Source: Marinobacter sp. BGYM27 (GTDB lineage Bacteria > Pseudomonadota > Gammaproteobacteria > Pseudomonadales > Oleiphilaceae). From it: 64,000 nt of DNA. The DNA is taken from NCBI GenBank assembly GCA_025153445.1, contig JANZNS010000001.1, positions 186,001-250,000 on the forward strand. Direction: 5' to 3'. Below the pieces are notes generated by a model that was not told the origin of the DNA, made no database searches, and saw nothing but the letters and a program-made list of their open reading frames with translations. Positions 8,711 to 16,884 of this stretch are shown in pieces. Numbering within the stretch: the stretch's first letter is position 1; each line of letters begins with the position of its first letter. The position numbers and the translations under genes are program-made.

Positions 8711-9619
8711 CTATGCTCCGATGATCAGGAATTCGAGCAGGGCCTTCTGCGCATGCAGGCGGTTTTCCGCCTCGTCCCAGACGACAGAGCTTGAATGCTC
8801 AAGCATATGCTGTGAAATTTCTTCACCACGGTGTGCCGGCAGGCAGTGCATGAACAAGGCGTCTGCGTGCGCCAAAGACATGAGTTCGGGATTGATCTGA
8901 TAGGGAGCAAAATCCTTTGCTCGTGCCTTCTGTTCGTCTTCCTGGCCCATCGATGCCCAGACATCCGTTACCAGCATGTCGGCGCCGCGAGCCGCCTCCT
9001 CGGGGCTTCTGATGACGGTTACACGCTCGCTGTTGTCGTCCAGCAGCGCCTTGGCCGGTTCGTAACCTTCCGGGCAGGCAATGCGCAGGTTGAAATCAAA
9101 CTGCTGGGCAGCGTTGATATAAGATGCGCACATGTTGTTGCCATCGCCGACCCAGGTCACGGTCGCGCCGCGAATGCTGCCGCGATGTTCGCGAAAGGTC
9201 TGCATGTCTGCCAGCAGCTGGCAGGGATGATAGTCGTCCGTCAATGCATTAATAACCGGTGTCGCAGCAACGCTCGCGAATCGCTCCACTGTCTCGTGAT
9301 CGAAGGTGCGGATCATCACTGCATCTGCCATGCGGGAGATCACGCGTGACGTGTCTTCGATGGGCTCACCGCGACCGAGCTGGGTATCCTTGGGAGACAG
9401 GAAGAGAGCGGCCCCGCCCAGTTGCGCCATCCCGGCTTCGAACGATACGCGCGTGCGGGTCGAAGACTTTTCGAAGATCATCGCCAAAACGCGATTCTTG
9501 AGTGAGTCCCGGACTTCGCCAGCACGCCAGCCCTTTTTCAGGGCAATGGCGTTATCGATCAGTTGATCAAGCTCTTCAGGAGAAAGATCTGTGAGGGTCA
9601 GGAAATGTCTAACAGGCAT
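8711..9619 (-). CDS. argF: Ornithine carbamoyltransferase
   Basis: A 302-residue enzyme that makes citrulline from ornithine and carbamoyl phosphate in arginine biosynthesis. The carbamoyl-phosphate loop [13 protein letters not shown], the HPCQLLAD motif and the ornithine-binding [11 protein letters not shown] are all present. The start at 9619 (giving MPVRHFL) is chosen over an in-frame ATG at 9637 because it has a GGAAAAG ribosome site and fits the family N-terminus. The ABC ATPase gene follows after four bases. Length fits the anabolic form; no other arginine deiminase pathway genes are nearby. Confidence 0.95.
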   Translation of the reverse strand: MPVRHFLTLTDLSPEELDQLIDNAIALKKGWRAGEVRDSLKNRVLAMIFEKSSTRTRVSFEAGMAQLGGAALFLSPKDTQLGRGEPIEDTSRVISRMADAVMIRTFDHETVERFASVAATPVINALTDDYHPCQLLADMQTFREHRGSIRGATVTWVGDGNNMCASYINAAQQFDFNLRIACPEGYEPAKALLDDNSERVTVIRSPEEAARGADMLVTDVWASMGQEDEQKARAKDFAPYQINPELMSLAHADALFMHCLPAHRGEEISQHMLEHSSSVVWDEAENRLHAQKALLEFLIIGA

Positions 9620-9686
9620 GGTTGCTTTTCCGTGCATTAAAATAATTCAGGGCGTATGCGGAGCGGAGTCGGCAGATTGGTTCGGC

Positions 9687-9878
9687 TCAGCAAATAGCAA
9701 CATCCGGTTCGTGGAACAGACCACACCGGGTAGGTGAGCGAATCAGGATCGAGTCATAGAGCCCGCAGTAAGCAGGTCGATCATAGTATCGGTAATCGCT
9801 GATATTGACAATGACGCCCAATTTGAAGGGGTTGGCAGCGGAGGTGCGGTATTCCGGGGCGAGATACCTGAGTGACAT
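9687..9878 (-). CDS. Hypothetical small protein (63 residues), uncertain
   Basis: The 351-base gap between argF and grxD holds a frame of 63 codons on the minus strand, starting at the ATG at 9878. It is tyrosine-rich (SDYRYYDRPAYCGLYDS) and its codon choice resembles the neighbouring genes, with mostly C or G in third positions in the first half. There is no clear ribosome site, and I recognise no family. It could be a real small gene, the remnant of a longer one, or chance. The grxD promoter region lies at its 5' side on the other strand. Confidence 0.25.
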   Translation of the reverse strand: MSLRYLAPEYRTSAANPFKLGVIVNISDYRYYDRPAYCGLYDSILIRSPTRCGLFHEPDVAIC

Positions 9879-9906
9879 GGTCAGGTTTCCGGTTGCTGTG
9901 TACAAT
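9878..9906 (+). promoter_or_regulatory. Possible grxD promoter
   Basis: TACAAT at 9901-9906 resembles a -10 element, with TGGTCA (9878-9883) at 17 bases as a weak -35. It lies 64 bases before the grxD start codon. Confidence 0.3.
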
Positions 9907-9970
9907 AACGCTATTCGGTTAATCGATACGCCGGTGTGATCATCGGCCTGATAGCGAGGTACGACTCTGT

Positions 9971-10306
9971 ATGGATATCAACGAAACGATCAAAAGCCAG
10001 TTGCAGGACAATCCGATCATCCTGTACATGAAGGGTTCGCCTCAGGCGCCTCAGTGCGGTTTTTCAGCGAAAACAGTGCAGGCTGTTATGGCGTGCGGCG
10101 AGCGGTTTGCTTTCGTCAACATTCTGGATAACCAGGAATTGCGCGACGGGCTCAAGGCCTATTCAAACTGGCCGACCTATCCACAGCTGTATATCAACGG
10201 TGAGCTGGTGGGTGGATGCGACATTGTTCTCGAGATGTCAGAATCCGGTGAGCTGGCGGATATGATCAAGGCGGCGGCACCCAAGCAGGAGAATGCCGAC
10301 TCCTGA
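9971..10306 (+). CDS. grxD: Monothiol glutaredoxin (Grx4/GrxD)
   Basis: A 111-residue CGFS-type glutaredoxin. The active site QCGFSAKTVQ lies at about residues 29-38, and the glutathione-binding WPTYPQLYINGELVGGCDI follows, both diagnostic. Proteins of this family bind a [2Fe-2S] cluster with glutathione and pass iron-sulphur clusters to target proteins, often with a BolA partner. It is transcribed alone and converges with the TonB-like gene, whose stop lies ten bases away. The single active-site cysteine rules out a classical dithiol glutaredoxin. Confidence 0.95.
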   Translation: MDINETIKSQLQDNPIILYMKGSPQAPQCGFSAKTVQAVMACGERFAFVNILDNQELRDGLKAYSNWPTYPQLYINGELVGGCDIVLEMSESGELADMIKAAAPKQENADS

Positions 10307-10315
10307 TCGTCCCGA

Positions 10316-11167
10316 TCATTTCAGGTTGAGCGGAGTAAACCTCAGCTCAACCTGAAAGCGATACCCCTTATCCCTGGCGGACTCCGGTGGCTCGGGATAG
10401 GGGCTTGCGGCCAAGGCGCTACGCGTTGCGGCCCTGTCCAGCGAAGGCTTGCCAGAGCTTTCGATTATGTCGACCTGTCTCAGTACACCGCTTTCCATCA
10501 AATACAACTCAAGTCGCACAGTTCTGACGGTTTTGAGCTCTCTGATCGAGCGTACCGGGCGGCTGTGTATTTCATTGCTGATGTATCGCCACAAGGTTTC
10601 AATATAGGGATCAGATGCCGGTTTGGTGATCTGGTTGGCGTTCTTATCGTGTTCTGCGGTTGCGGGAGCATCCGGGCTGCCTTTGCGTGAAGCTTGTGCC
10701 GCGATGGCCTGCTTGCTAGGTGTGCTGGCAGGCGCTGGTTGGGTCGATTGACGGGGGGTGTGGTTAGCGTCGGTGTTGTTGTCGCGATTTGCCGTGTCCG
10801 ATTTGTTGGTACGGGGCGGCGTTGGCTTCCGGGGAGCGGGAGGCGGCTGCTTGTCGGGGCTTTGTCTTGTCACCACGGAGACTGAACTCGATTCCGGAGT
10901 GGCGCCGGTAGGTTTCAAAATCTCGTCGATCTGCTGGGGGGTGTAGGTGGGGGCTGCCTTGCTGGGGCTGCTGGCGGCGCTTTCAATAGCGTTGCCGTGA
11001 CGCACAAGGGTGAAGTTGACGGTTTCAGTCGTCGGCTTTTCCGGCATACGGGGCAATAGGCCTATAATCCCGGCCAGAATAAGCGTATGCAGGAGTAGGG
11101 CGAACGAAAAAGCAACGGCCAGCCGGTAGGACTTCGGCTGACCATTCGTGTAGCCGTTGGACGACAT
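10316..11167 (-). CDS. TonB-like energy transducer protein
   Basis: A 283-residue periplasm-spanning protein. A single N-terminal membrane anchor lies at about residues 15-37 (AVAFSFALLLHTLILAGI). It is followed by a long low-complexity stretch rich in Pro, Ala, Ser and Thr (about 60-185). A C-terminal domain of about 90 residues contains LELYLMESGVLRQVDIIESSGKPSLDRAA, ending with a YPEPPES segment like TonB/TolA C-terminal domains. The family couples the inner-membrane proton motive force to outer-membrane receptors. No exbB or exbD gene is adjacent, so it is an extra or orphan TonB, or a TolA-like linker. It lies downstream of the DUF1631 gene with a 42-base gap. Confidence 0.75.
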   Translation of the reverse strand: MSSNGYTNGQPKSYRLAVAFSFALLLHTLILAGIIGLLPRMPEKPTTETVNFTLVRHGNAIESAASSPSKAAPTYTPQQIDEILKPTGATPESSSVSVVTRQSPDKQPPPAPRKPTPPRTNKSDTANRDNNTDANHTPRQSTQPAPASTPSKQAIAAQASRKGSPDAPATAEHDKNANQITKPASDPYIETLWRYISNEIHSRPVRSIRELKTVRTVRLELYLMESGVLRQVDIIESSGKPSLDRAATRSALAASPYPEPPESARDKGYRFQVELRFTPLNLK

Positions 11168-11209
11168 GCAGTTCCCAAGTCACATCTGAGGTCGGTGACC
11201 GAGGCTAGC

Positions 11210-13447
11210 TTATCCGGTATTGCGCCGCAAGCTGCCGACGACAGCGTCGAGAGCCCGGTCAATTAATGCGCCCTGTTCGAGGATTGTCAGTCGCCCTCTG
11301 CGCATTTCGTGGGCCAGTTCAATGCGGGCCTTCTCAATGACTTTCAGGCCCATCCGGTTAACGAAAACAAAGCAGTCCGCCTCGTCGATAATTGCCGAAA
11401 GCTTGCAGCGGAAACGTGAGCCGTTGACCAGATTGAACTCAACCCACTGACCGATTGCGATGCCATCAATCTTGTTGACGTACTCGGCAGTCGCCGCATC
11501 CTCGATTTCCTGCTGGCGCTCGACCGCTGTCGGGCTTTGTTCTGCCAGAATCTGTTCATCGGTCTGGGTGGCAGGCGCGGGTGGCTCCTCGCGAGGGGTT
11601 TCTCTTGCCTCTGCCAGCGCATGAGCCCTGAACGCTTCAGTGAGCTCATGTTTGAGATCGCTCATCATCGTGTCCAGGCCTGTGGAGTTGTAGGACACTT
11701 CCTCCAGGCCTGATCGCAGCGCTTTCAATAGCCCGGGTACAACACGTACCCACTGATCTCGCTCATCATCCTCAAGGTGAGGGTGGAGGCACCAGATCAG
11801 GTCATCGACAACGCGGACGGATTGATTCCACCGATGTTCAACGTCGTTGCGCAGGTATGACAGGAACATGACCCGACTCCACCCGTTGATCAGGATGTTG
11901 CGGATAGTGTCCGGAATGCTGTGGCGTGCGAGTTTTTCCTGCAGGAGTTTATCGACGGTTTCCTGCGCCTTCTGAGATTTAATACGACCGCGCTCCGATT
12001 CTCTGGTGCGTTGTTCAACCAACGTTGATTTCCGATTTTCCCGCGCCAGAAACTGATCGAACTCGTCGTTGAGCTGCTCAAAGAGCGTAATGTCACCGTC
12101 GAACTCGTTAAGAATTCTCAGCACGATGTTGTGAATCTGCTCGTAGAGCTTGTCGCGGGATTTTTCGTCGCTTTCACTCCAGCCAATGCCGGCACGGGCG
12201 AGCCCGTTGAGTAACTTGCGGGCAGGATGGGTGGCGCGACTGAAGAAAGACTTGTCCTTGATAACGACTTTCAGAATCGGTATCTGAAGTCGGCTGATCA
12301 GCACCTGAATCGGCGCCGACAGGTTGTAGTCGTCAAGGATGAATTCAAACAACATCGATACGAGGTTGATCAGATCTTCATCCGCCTCGTTCAGTGCCGG
12401 TGTTTTTCCGTCCTGGTTCTTTCGCTGGGCAAGCAGGTGCTCAACAACTTCATGAAGGTCGACAACGATTGGCTCGCCTTTGCTGAGGTTGTCCGAGCCG
12501 GAAAGTTGGGGTTCATGGGGAATATTCGCCAGCAGCTGGAATAACTCTGCACCGCCAACGATATGAACATTGGGGTTGGAGGAGCGCGGCTGGCCGCCAC
12601 CGCCACGCTGCTCTGCGAGCATGTTCCGGATTTGCTCGAAAATAGCGTTGTCGCGGTTGGCTCCACTCTCGGGGCTCTCTTGGAGCGGTGCTTCCGAGGC
12701 CGGAGTATTCGCTTTATCGCTCCCGGGCTCCGCGATTGGCGTGCCGCTTGTCGTTTTGCCATGGAACCGGAAGTTCGGAATGATGCCGGCCTGAATCAGG
12801 ATGCGGTTGGCTTCGTCCAACAGCATGCCAAGATTGGACACGACGTAGCGATCAAACTGCTTGAGAACAATCAGTCTTTCGCGAATCTGGATTTCCAGTG
12901 CCTGAGCAGCCTCAACAAAGGCGCTGCACAGATGCTCGGGCGCCAGCGGATTGACTGGTTCTTCGTCGCTGGCATTGGGGTAAATGGCACTAAAGCGAGC
13001 CTGCAGCTGGATCAACGGTCCCTGAAAGTAGGCGCGGGACTTTGTGATCATGGCATTGAGGGCAACCTGCTCTTCAAGCTCATCGTTCTGGATCAGCGAC
13101 AGCGTTTCAGCGGTAGTTGTGCTGTGATCCACGACTTCGGGAGAGGTTGAACGCGGTGGTGTTACGAACAGGTGGCCAACAGAGGTCTGAAAGTGCTTTT
13201 CGATGCCTTTGCGCTTGATCCGGATTTCGCGCATTGCTTCGAAGTAGCGGTTTTGTTCGTTGTTGCTGCGCGCGTTGTTGGCAAGTTCGAACAGCGAGTC
13301 GTCAACGGCGTCAAAGGCACCCTGAAGCAGATCACCCAATCCGGCAACGACAGTATCCCTGATCTTGCTGATTTCCTTGGGCACAGCCACACCCTTCCCC
13401 AAGCCTTTATGCTCGTGGAGATAATGTATGCCGGACTGCTTGTTCAT
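11210..13447 (-). CDS. DUF1631 family protein
   Basis: A 745-residue cytoplasmic protein of the DUF1631 family, which has no established function. It is largely helical and charged. Landmarks are VVAGLGDLLQGAFDAVDDSLFELA near the N-terminus, a variable linker around residues 235-300 rich in Ser, Gly and Pro, the central LVSMLFEFILDDYNLSAPIQVLISRLQIP segment, and IRNILINGWSRVMFLSYLRND. The C-terminal 100 residues (IAIGQWVEFNLVNGSRFRCKLSAIIDEADCFVFVNRMG) look like a PilZ-type beta-barrel, but I cannot see the RxxxR signature. An AGGAG ribosome site precedes the ATG at 13447. Conserved gammaproteobacterial gene; role unknown. Confidence 0.8.
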   Translation of the reverse strand: MNKQSGIHYLHEHKGLGKGVAVPKEISKIRDTVVAGLGDLLQGAFDAVDDSLFELANNARSNNEQNRYFEAMREIRIKRKGIEKHFQTSVGHLFVTPPRSTSPEVVDHSTTTAETLSLIQNDELEEQVALNAMITKSRAYFQGPLIQLQARFSAIYPNASDEEPVNPLAPEHLCSAFVEAAQALEIQIRERLIVLKQFDRYVVSNLGMLLDEANRILIQAGIIPNFRFHGKTTSGTPIAEPGSDKANTPASEAPLQESPESGANRDNAIFEQIRNMLAEQRGGGGQPRSSNPNVHIVGGAELFQLLANIPHEPQLSGSDNLSKGEPIVVDLHEVVEHLLAQRKNQDGKTPALNEADEDLINLVSMLFEFILDDYNLSAPIQVLISRLQIPILKVVIKDKSFFSRATHPARKLLNGLARAGIGWSESDEKSRDKLYEQIHNIVLRILNEFDGDITLFEQLNDEFDQFLARENRKSTLVEQRTRESERGRIKSQKAQETVDKLLQEKLARHSIPDTIRNILINGWSRVMFLSYLRNDVEHRWNQSVRVVDDLIWCLHPHLEDDERDQWVRVVPGLLKALRSGLEEVSYNSTGLDTMMSDLKHELTEAFRAHALAEARETPREEPPAPATQTDEQILAEQSPTAVERQQEIEDAATAEYVNKIDGIAIGQWVEFNLVNGSRFRCKLSAIIDEADCFVFVNRMGLKVIEKARIELAHEMRRGRLTILEQGALIDRALDAVVGSLRRNTG

Positions 13448-13593
13448 GGCCGACTCCTATTGCGCCTCAACCGGATACATGACCGAGCGAATTTCTTTAT
13501 GGTTATCGTTTTTATTTCTGAATATCGCGTATTACAAGGATTATAGAGCGTAAAACGTTATACGGATACAAAGGACTGTCAGCCCAAAAAAGT

Positions 13594-13661
13594 TTCGGGG
13601 CGTTCATAAATTGAGCATAAACATTTTTAATGCCAAAGGGTATGAAATCGCCCCGAGATTA
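13594..13661. other. Intergenic stretch with a distant inverted repeat
   Basis: The 345-base gap between the DUF1631 and YIP1 genes is AT-richer than its surroundings and holds no gene I can support. TTTCGGGGCG near 13592 pairs with CGCCCCGAGA near 13650 across an AT-rich loop of about 49 bases. A strong terminator lies further right at 13727-13772. Confidence 0.25.
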
Positions 13662-13726
13662 ACAAAATATAACGTCGACTCGATGAAGTTTGCGTCGATG
13701 GTCGGGGGGGTGCTGTTTGGCATTGT

Positions 13727-13772
13727 AAAGCCCGGCCAGGTTGTGCGCTGAAGGCAGCCTGGCCGGGCTTTT
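13727..13772 (-). terminator. Rho-independent terminator for the YIP1 gene
   Basis: A perfect 14-base stem, AAAGCCCGGCCAGG with its complement, encloses a 17-base loop. It is followed by T residues in the minus-strand direction, just beyond the stop of the YIP1-family gene. The flanking A and T runs would let it act in both directions. Confidence 0.75.
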
Positions 13773-13792
13773 GGAAGGGAATGGTGTGCAAT

Positions 13793-14395
13793 TCAGCTCA
13801 CATAGACGGGGCCAACCCCAGCGCTCCAGATTACAACGCTGATGGCAAACAACGCTACAAGCATCACGAGACCGACAGTTAATACCGACGATGCAAACAT
13901 GAATCCGCGATCTTCCGGGATTTTCATCAGTATGGGGAGTCCTTCGTAGAGCAGGTAAACGGCATAGGATACAGCGACCAGGCCAACAAGCATGTTGATC
14001 CAGATATTGGGATAGGCGGCGATGACGCCCAGCAAAAAGATAGGTGTTGCTGTATAAGCGGCGAGGACAACGCCTCTGGGGTTGTCTTCCTGAACGCCAT
14101 AAGTGGCGGCGAAGAAATCAATGAACCGCCCGAGGATGTATATGCCAACCAGCATTGCGGCGTAGAACAGCCCACAGAGTTGCAAGGCGCTTGCTGTTGT
14201 CAGGCGAATAATCTGCCCATCGCCAACCTGCCAGCCGACCTGAGTGGTGCCGTAAAAGCCGGCTAATGCAGGTACGAGGGCCAGAAGAAAGATGTGGCCG
14301 ATATAAATCCTGCTCAAGGACTCTGAATCGTTGCGTATGGCTTCCCACTCCTGATCGGGGCGGGTAAACAATCCCATCGTGTGGCCTAGACTCAT
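13793..14395 (-). CDS. YIP1 family membrane protein
   Basis: A 200-residue integral membrane protein with about five hydrophobic helices. The N-terminal cytoplasmic stretch contains LFTRPDQEWEAIRND, the typical YIP1-domain opening; helices follow at about 30-50, 68-90, 108-130, 135-155 and 170-195. Bacterial YIP1-domain proteins are small multi-pass proteins of unknown role. An AGGAG ribosome site precedes the ATG at 14395. It is a single-gene unit with its own terminator. Identification rests on the opening motif and topology. Confidence 0.7.
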   Translation of the reverse strand: MSLGHTMGLFTRPDQEWEAIRNDSESLSRIYIGHIFLLALVPALAGFYGTTQVGWQVGDGQIIRLTTASALQLCGLFYAAMLVGIYILGRFIDFFAATYGVQEDNPRGVVLAAYTATPIFLLGVIAAYPNIWINMLVGLVAVSYAVYLLYEGLPILMKIPEDRGFMFASSVLTVGLVMLVALFAISVVIWSAGVGPVYVS

Positions 14396-14536
14396 GGATA
14401 CAACTCCTGATTATTGTTTTTGTAAATCAGGCTCAGTGTTGTGGTATTGCCTCCGGAGGGTCAAGTAATCGGTTAAATTTTGATCGAACTAGAAGCGTCT
14501 TTTATATAACCATATCGTCTACGATGTAGTGCTCAC

Positions 14537-15820
14537 TCAGTTGCCGGTCCGGAGGATGTGGCGCCTGGCGGGTGGGTGCACTGTCGCGGCTTTGACAACG
14601 TTATCCTTGATCTGGAGAACTTCGATTCTTACGCCTTTGACCTTGAGGCAGACGTTGTTCTCGGGAATGGTTTCAAGTGTCTCGGTGATCAGCCCGTTAA
14701 GGGTCTTGGGGCCGTCAGTCGGTAGCTTCCAGCCGAGCAGTTTGTTGATGGCGCGAATGTGTGTCGAGCCATCGATAATGTAGGTTCCGTCTTCCTGCGG
14801 AATAATATCGGGGCTGGTCGCGGCATAATCGGTTGTAAAGTCGCCAACAATTTCTTCGAGAATGTCTTCCAGAGTAGCGATGCCCAGCACATCTCCGTAT
14901 TCGTCTACCACAATACCGATCCGGCGCTTGGCCTTCTGGAAGTTGATCAGCTGCAGGTGGAGTGGTGTGCTTTCCGGGATAAAGTAGGGTTCGCGGCAGA
15001 GCTGCATGATCATGGCTTTATTGATTTCATCCTGCATTAGAAGCTTTGACGTGTTGCGCAGGTGAAGGATGCCCTGAATGTTGTTTATGTCCCCTTTGAA
15101 TACCGGAAGCCGGGTGTGCTGGCTGCTGCGCATCTGGCGGATAATCGTTTCCATATCATCGTCTAGATCAACCCCGACGACCTCATTGCGCGGCACCATG
15201 ATGTCGTTAACCGTGACATTTTCCAGATCGAGAATGCTGACCAGCATGTCTTTATGCTTGCGTGGAATCAGGGCGCCCGCTTCGTTTACCAGTGTGCGGA
15301 GTTCTTCCCGGCTGAGGTGGTCCGAGGCAGCGTCTTTGGCGGAAATGCCCAGAAGTTTGAGGATCATCCCGGTAAACAGGTTGACGAACCAGACCATCGG
15401 ATAAAGCAGTTTCAGAAGAGGGCGCAATATATAGCTGGCGGGAAATGCGATGCGCTCCGGGAACAGGGCGGCCAGAGTTTTCGGTGTTACTTCCGCAAAA
15501 ATCAGGATCACAATGGTGAGCAGCACTGTTGCTATAGCAATGCCGGCATCACCCCACAAGCGAATCGCGATGACGGTGGCGATTGATGAGGCGAGGATGT
15601 TGACAAAGTTATTGCCAATCAGAATAACGCCAATCAGCTGATCTGTGCGCTGCAGGAGATCGTTTGCCCGTTTGGCTCCGCGGTGGCCAGTTTTGGCAAG
15701 GTGCTTAAGCCGATATCGGTTCAGGGTCATCATGCCCGTTTCCGAGCTGGAGAAAAACGCTGACATGACAATCAGAATGGCGAGCAGTATGAAAAGCGCC
15801 GTAAGCGGTGCTTCGTTCAA
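14537..15820 (-). CDS. CorB/HlyC-type CNNM transporter-associated protein
   Basis: A 427-residue membrane protein in three parts. An N-terminal DUF21/CNNM domain (about residues 1-190) has hydrophobic helices and the SAFFSSSETGMMTLNRYRLKHLA opening. Two CBS domains follow (about 205-330; IMVPRNEVVGVDLDDDME and GIVVDEYGDVLGIATLEDILEEIVGDF). A CorC/HlyC C-terminal domain covers about 340-420. The family is linked to magnesium and cobalt efflux or resistance; the older haemolysin name is not informative. It lies 95 bases downstream of the CcsA-like gene on the same strand, a neighbourhood shared with Pseudomonas. Confidence 0.85.
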   Translation of the reverse strand: MNEAPLTALFILLAILIVMSAFFSSSETGMMTLNRYRLKHLAKTGHRGAKRANDLLQRTDQLIGVILIGNNFVNILASSIATVIAIRLWGDAGIAIATVLLTIVILIFAEVTPKTLAALFPERIAFPASYILRPLLKLLYPMVWFVNLFTGMILKLLGISAKDAASDHLSREELRTLVNEAGALIPRKHKDMLVSILDLENVTVNDIMVPRNEVVGVDLDDDMETIIRQMRSSQHTRLPVFKGDINNIQGILHLRNTSKLLMQDEINKAMIMQLCREPYFIPESTPLHLQLINFQKAKRRIGIVVDEYGDVLGIATLEDILEEIVGDFTTDYAATSPDIIPQEDGTYIIDGSTHIRAINKLLGWKLPTDGPKTLNGLITETLETIPENNVCLKVKGVRIEVLQIKDNVVKAATVHPPARRHILRTGN

Positions 15821-15915
15821 GCAGGAGTGTCCTTGTGTTGCCTGGGTTAGAGTGCTGAAAATAGGGGGTTGGGGTCAGGCCTGTCAAGCGCTGGATGACA
15901 GTTTGGCGGTTTCCG

Positions 15916-16719
15916 TCATACCCGGTGGAAAATCAGCTCGAGTACGAATTTGCTGCCGTAGTAGCCCAGCATCAGCAGGGCGCAGCCCGCAAGGGTCCAC
16001 CGACTGGCGGTGAGTCCGCGCCACCCCAGCGTGTAATGGCCGACCAGAAGCCCGGAAAACACAAGCCAGGACATGATTGAAAACAGGCTTTTATGGGCCA
16101 GGTCCTGGGCAAAAAGATCGTGTACAAAAACGGCGCCCGTAATAATGGCGAGCGTCAGGACAATGACGCCGGCCCAGAGTAGCTCAAACAGCAGTGATTC
16201 CATTGTTTGCAGTGGCGGCAGGTTACGCACCACCATGCTGTTGTAGTTTCGCTTGAGTTGTCTGTTCTGCATGTGAACCAGCAGTGCCTGCACCGCGGCG
16301 AGCGTAAAAAGGCTATAAGCTGTGATGGATAGAGCAATGTGAGCCAGCATCCCCCAATTGTGTTGTGACACGTAATGAGGGGGAGAGTGAAAAGCGAGAA
16401 CAAACACGACCGTTATGGCGGCTAATGGGTAAATTGCCAGGAACAGAAATTGAATCGGTTTGAAGTTGTTCAGAATAACCAGGAACAGGACAACGAACCA
16501 GGAAATGAGCAGCGACGCGGGGAAAAAACCAAAGTTCAAAGTCGACGGCTCTGGGATGATTGTCCAGATCAATGTGCCGTGTGATACCAGAGCAAGAATG
16601 CCAATCAGTGATGTGAGACTATGGTTTTGTTTGATCCTGCCGCGAAATACCAGTGTCTGCAGCGCAGTGCCGAGGCTATAAAGGAAAAGCGTGGTAACCG
16701 CGAGGATGAGCGTGCCCAT
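15916..16719 (-). CDS. CcsA/YpjD-family cytochrome c assembly-like membrane protein
   Basis: A 267-residue protein with about eight membrane helices, matching the cytochrome c assembly (CcsA/CcmC-like) superfamily. Conserved landmarks are a histidine in LALVSHGTLIW, HNWGMLAHIALSITAYSLFTLAAVQALLV in the middle, and AHKSLFSIMSWLVFSGLLVGHYTLGWRG near the end. The paralogue next to ffh in Pseudomonas and E. coli is called YpjD. Its function is not settled, and a role in haem handling is inferred from the family. It is divergent from ffh. Confidence 0.8.
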   Translation of the reverse strand: MGTLILAVTTLFLYSLGTALQTLVFRGRIKQNHSLTSLIGILALVSHGTLIWTIIPEPSTLNFGFFPASLLISWFVVLFLVILNNFKPIQFLFLAIYPLAAITVVFVLAFHSPPHYVSQHNWGMLAHIALSITAYSLFTLAAVQALLVHMQNRQLKRNYNSMVVRNLPPLQTMESLLFELLWAGVIVLTLAIITGAVFVHDLFAQDLAHKSLFSIMSWLVFSGLLVGHYTLGWRGLTASRWTLAGCALLMLGYYGSKFVLELIFHRV

Positions 16720-16776
16720 GAAGCGTCTGTGTGTCCAATAATTGTTCGGTTGTTCGTGTCAGAGCGACAGTCTGGT

Positions 16777-16782
16777 TATAAT
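16777..16782 (+). promoter_or_regulatory. ffh promoter -10 element
   Basis: A perfect TATAAT lies 103 bases before the ffh start codon, in the gap between the divergent CcsA-like gene and ffh. The -35 region (TTCGTG at 16753-16758, 18 bases away) is weak. Confidence 0.5.
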
Positions 16783-16884
16783 GGGCGGATTGTGCAACCG
16801 GAATCAATCTTTGAGGGCCTGCGAGCACCCGTTTTGCGGCCCTGTTCGTATCCATGCATCTTCTACAGAGAATGACGGATCACC

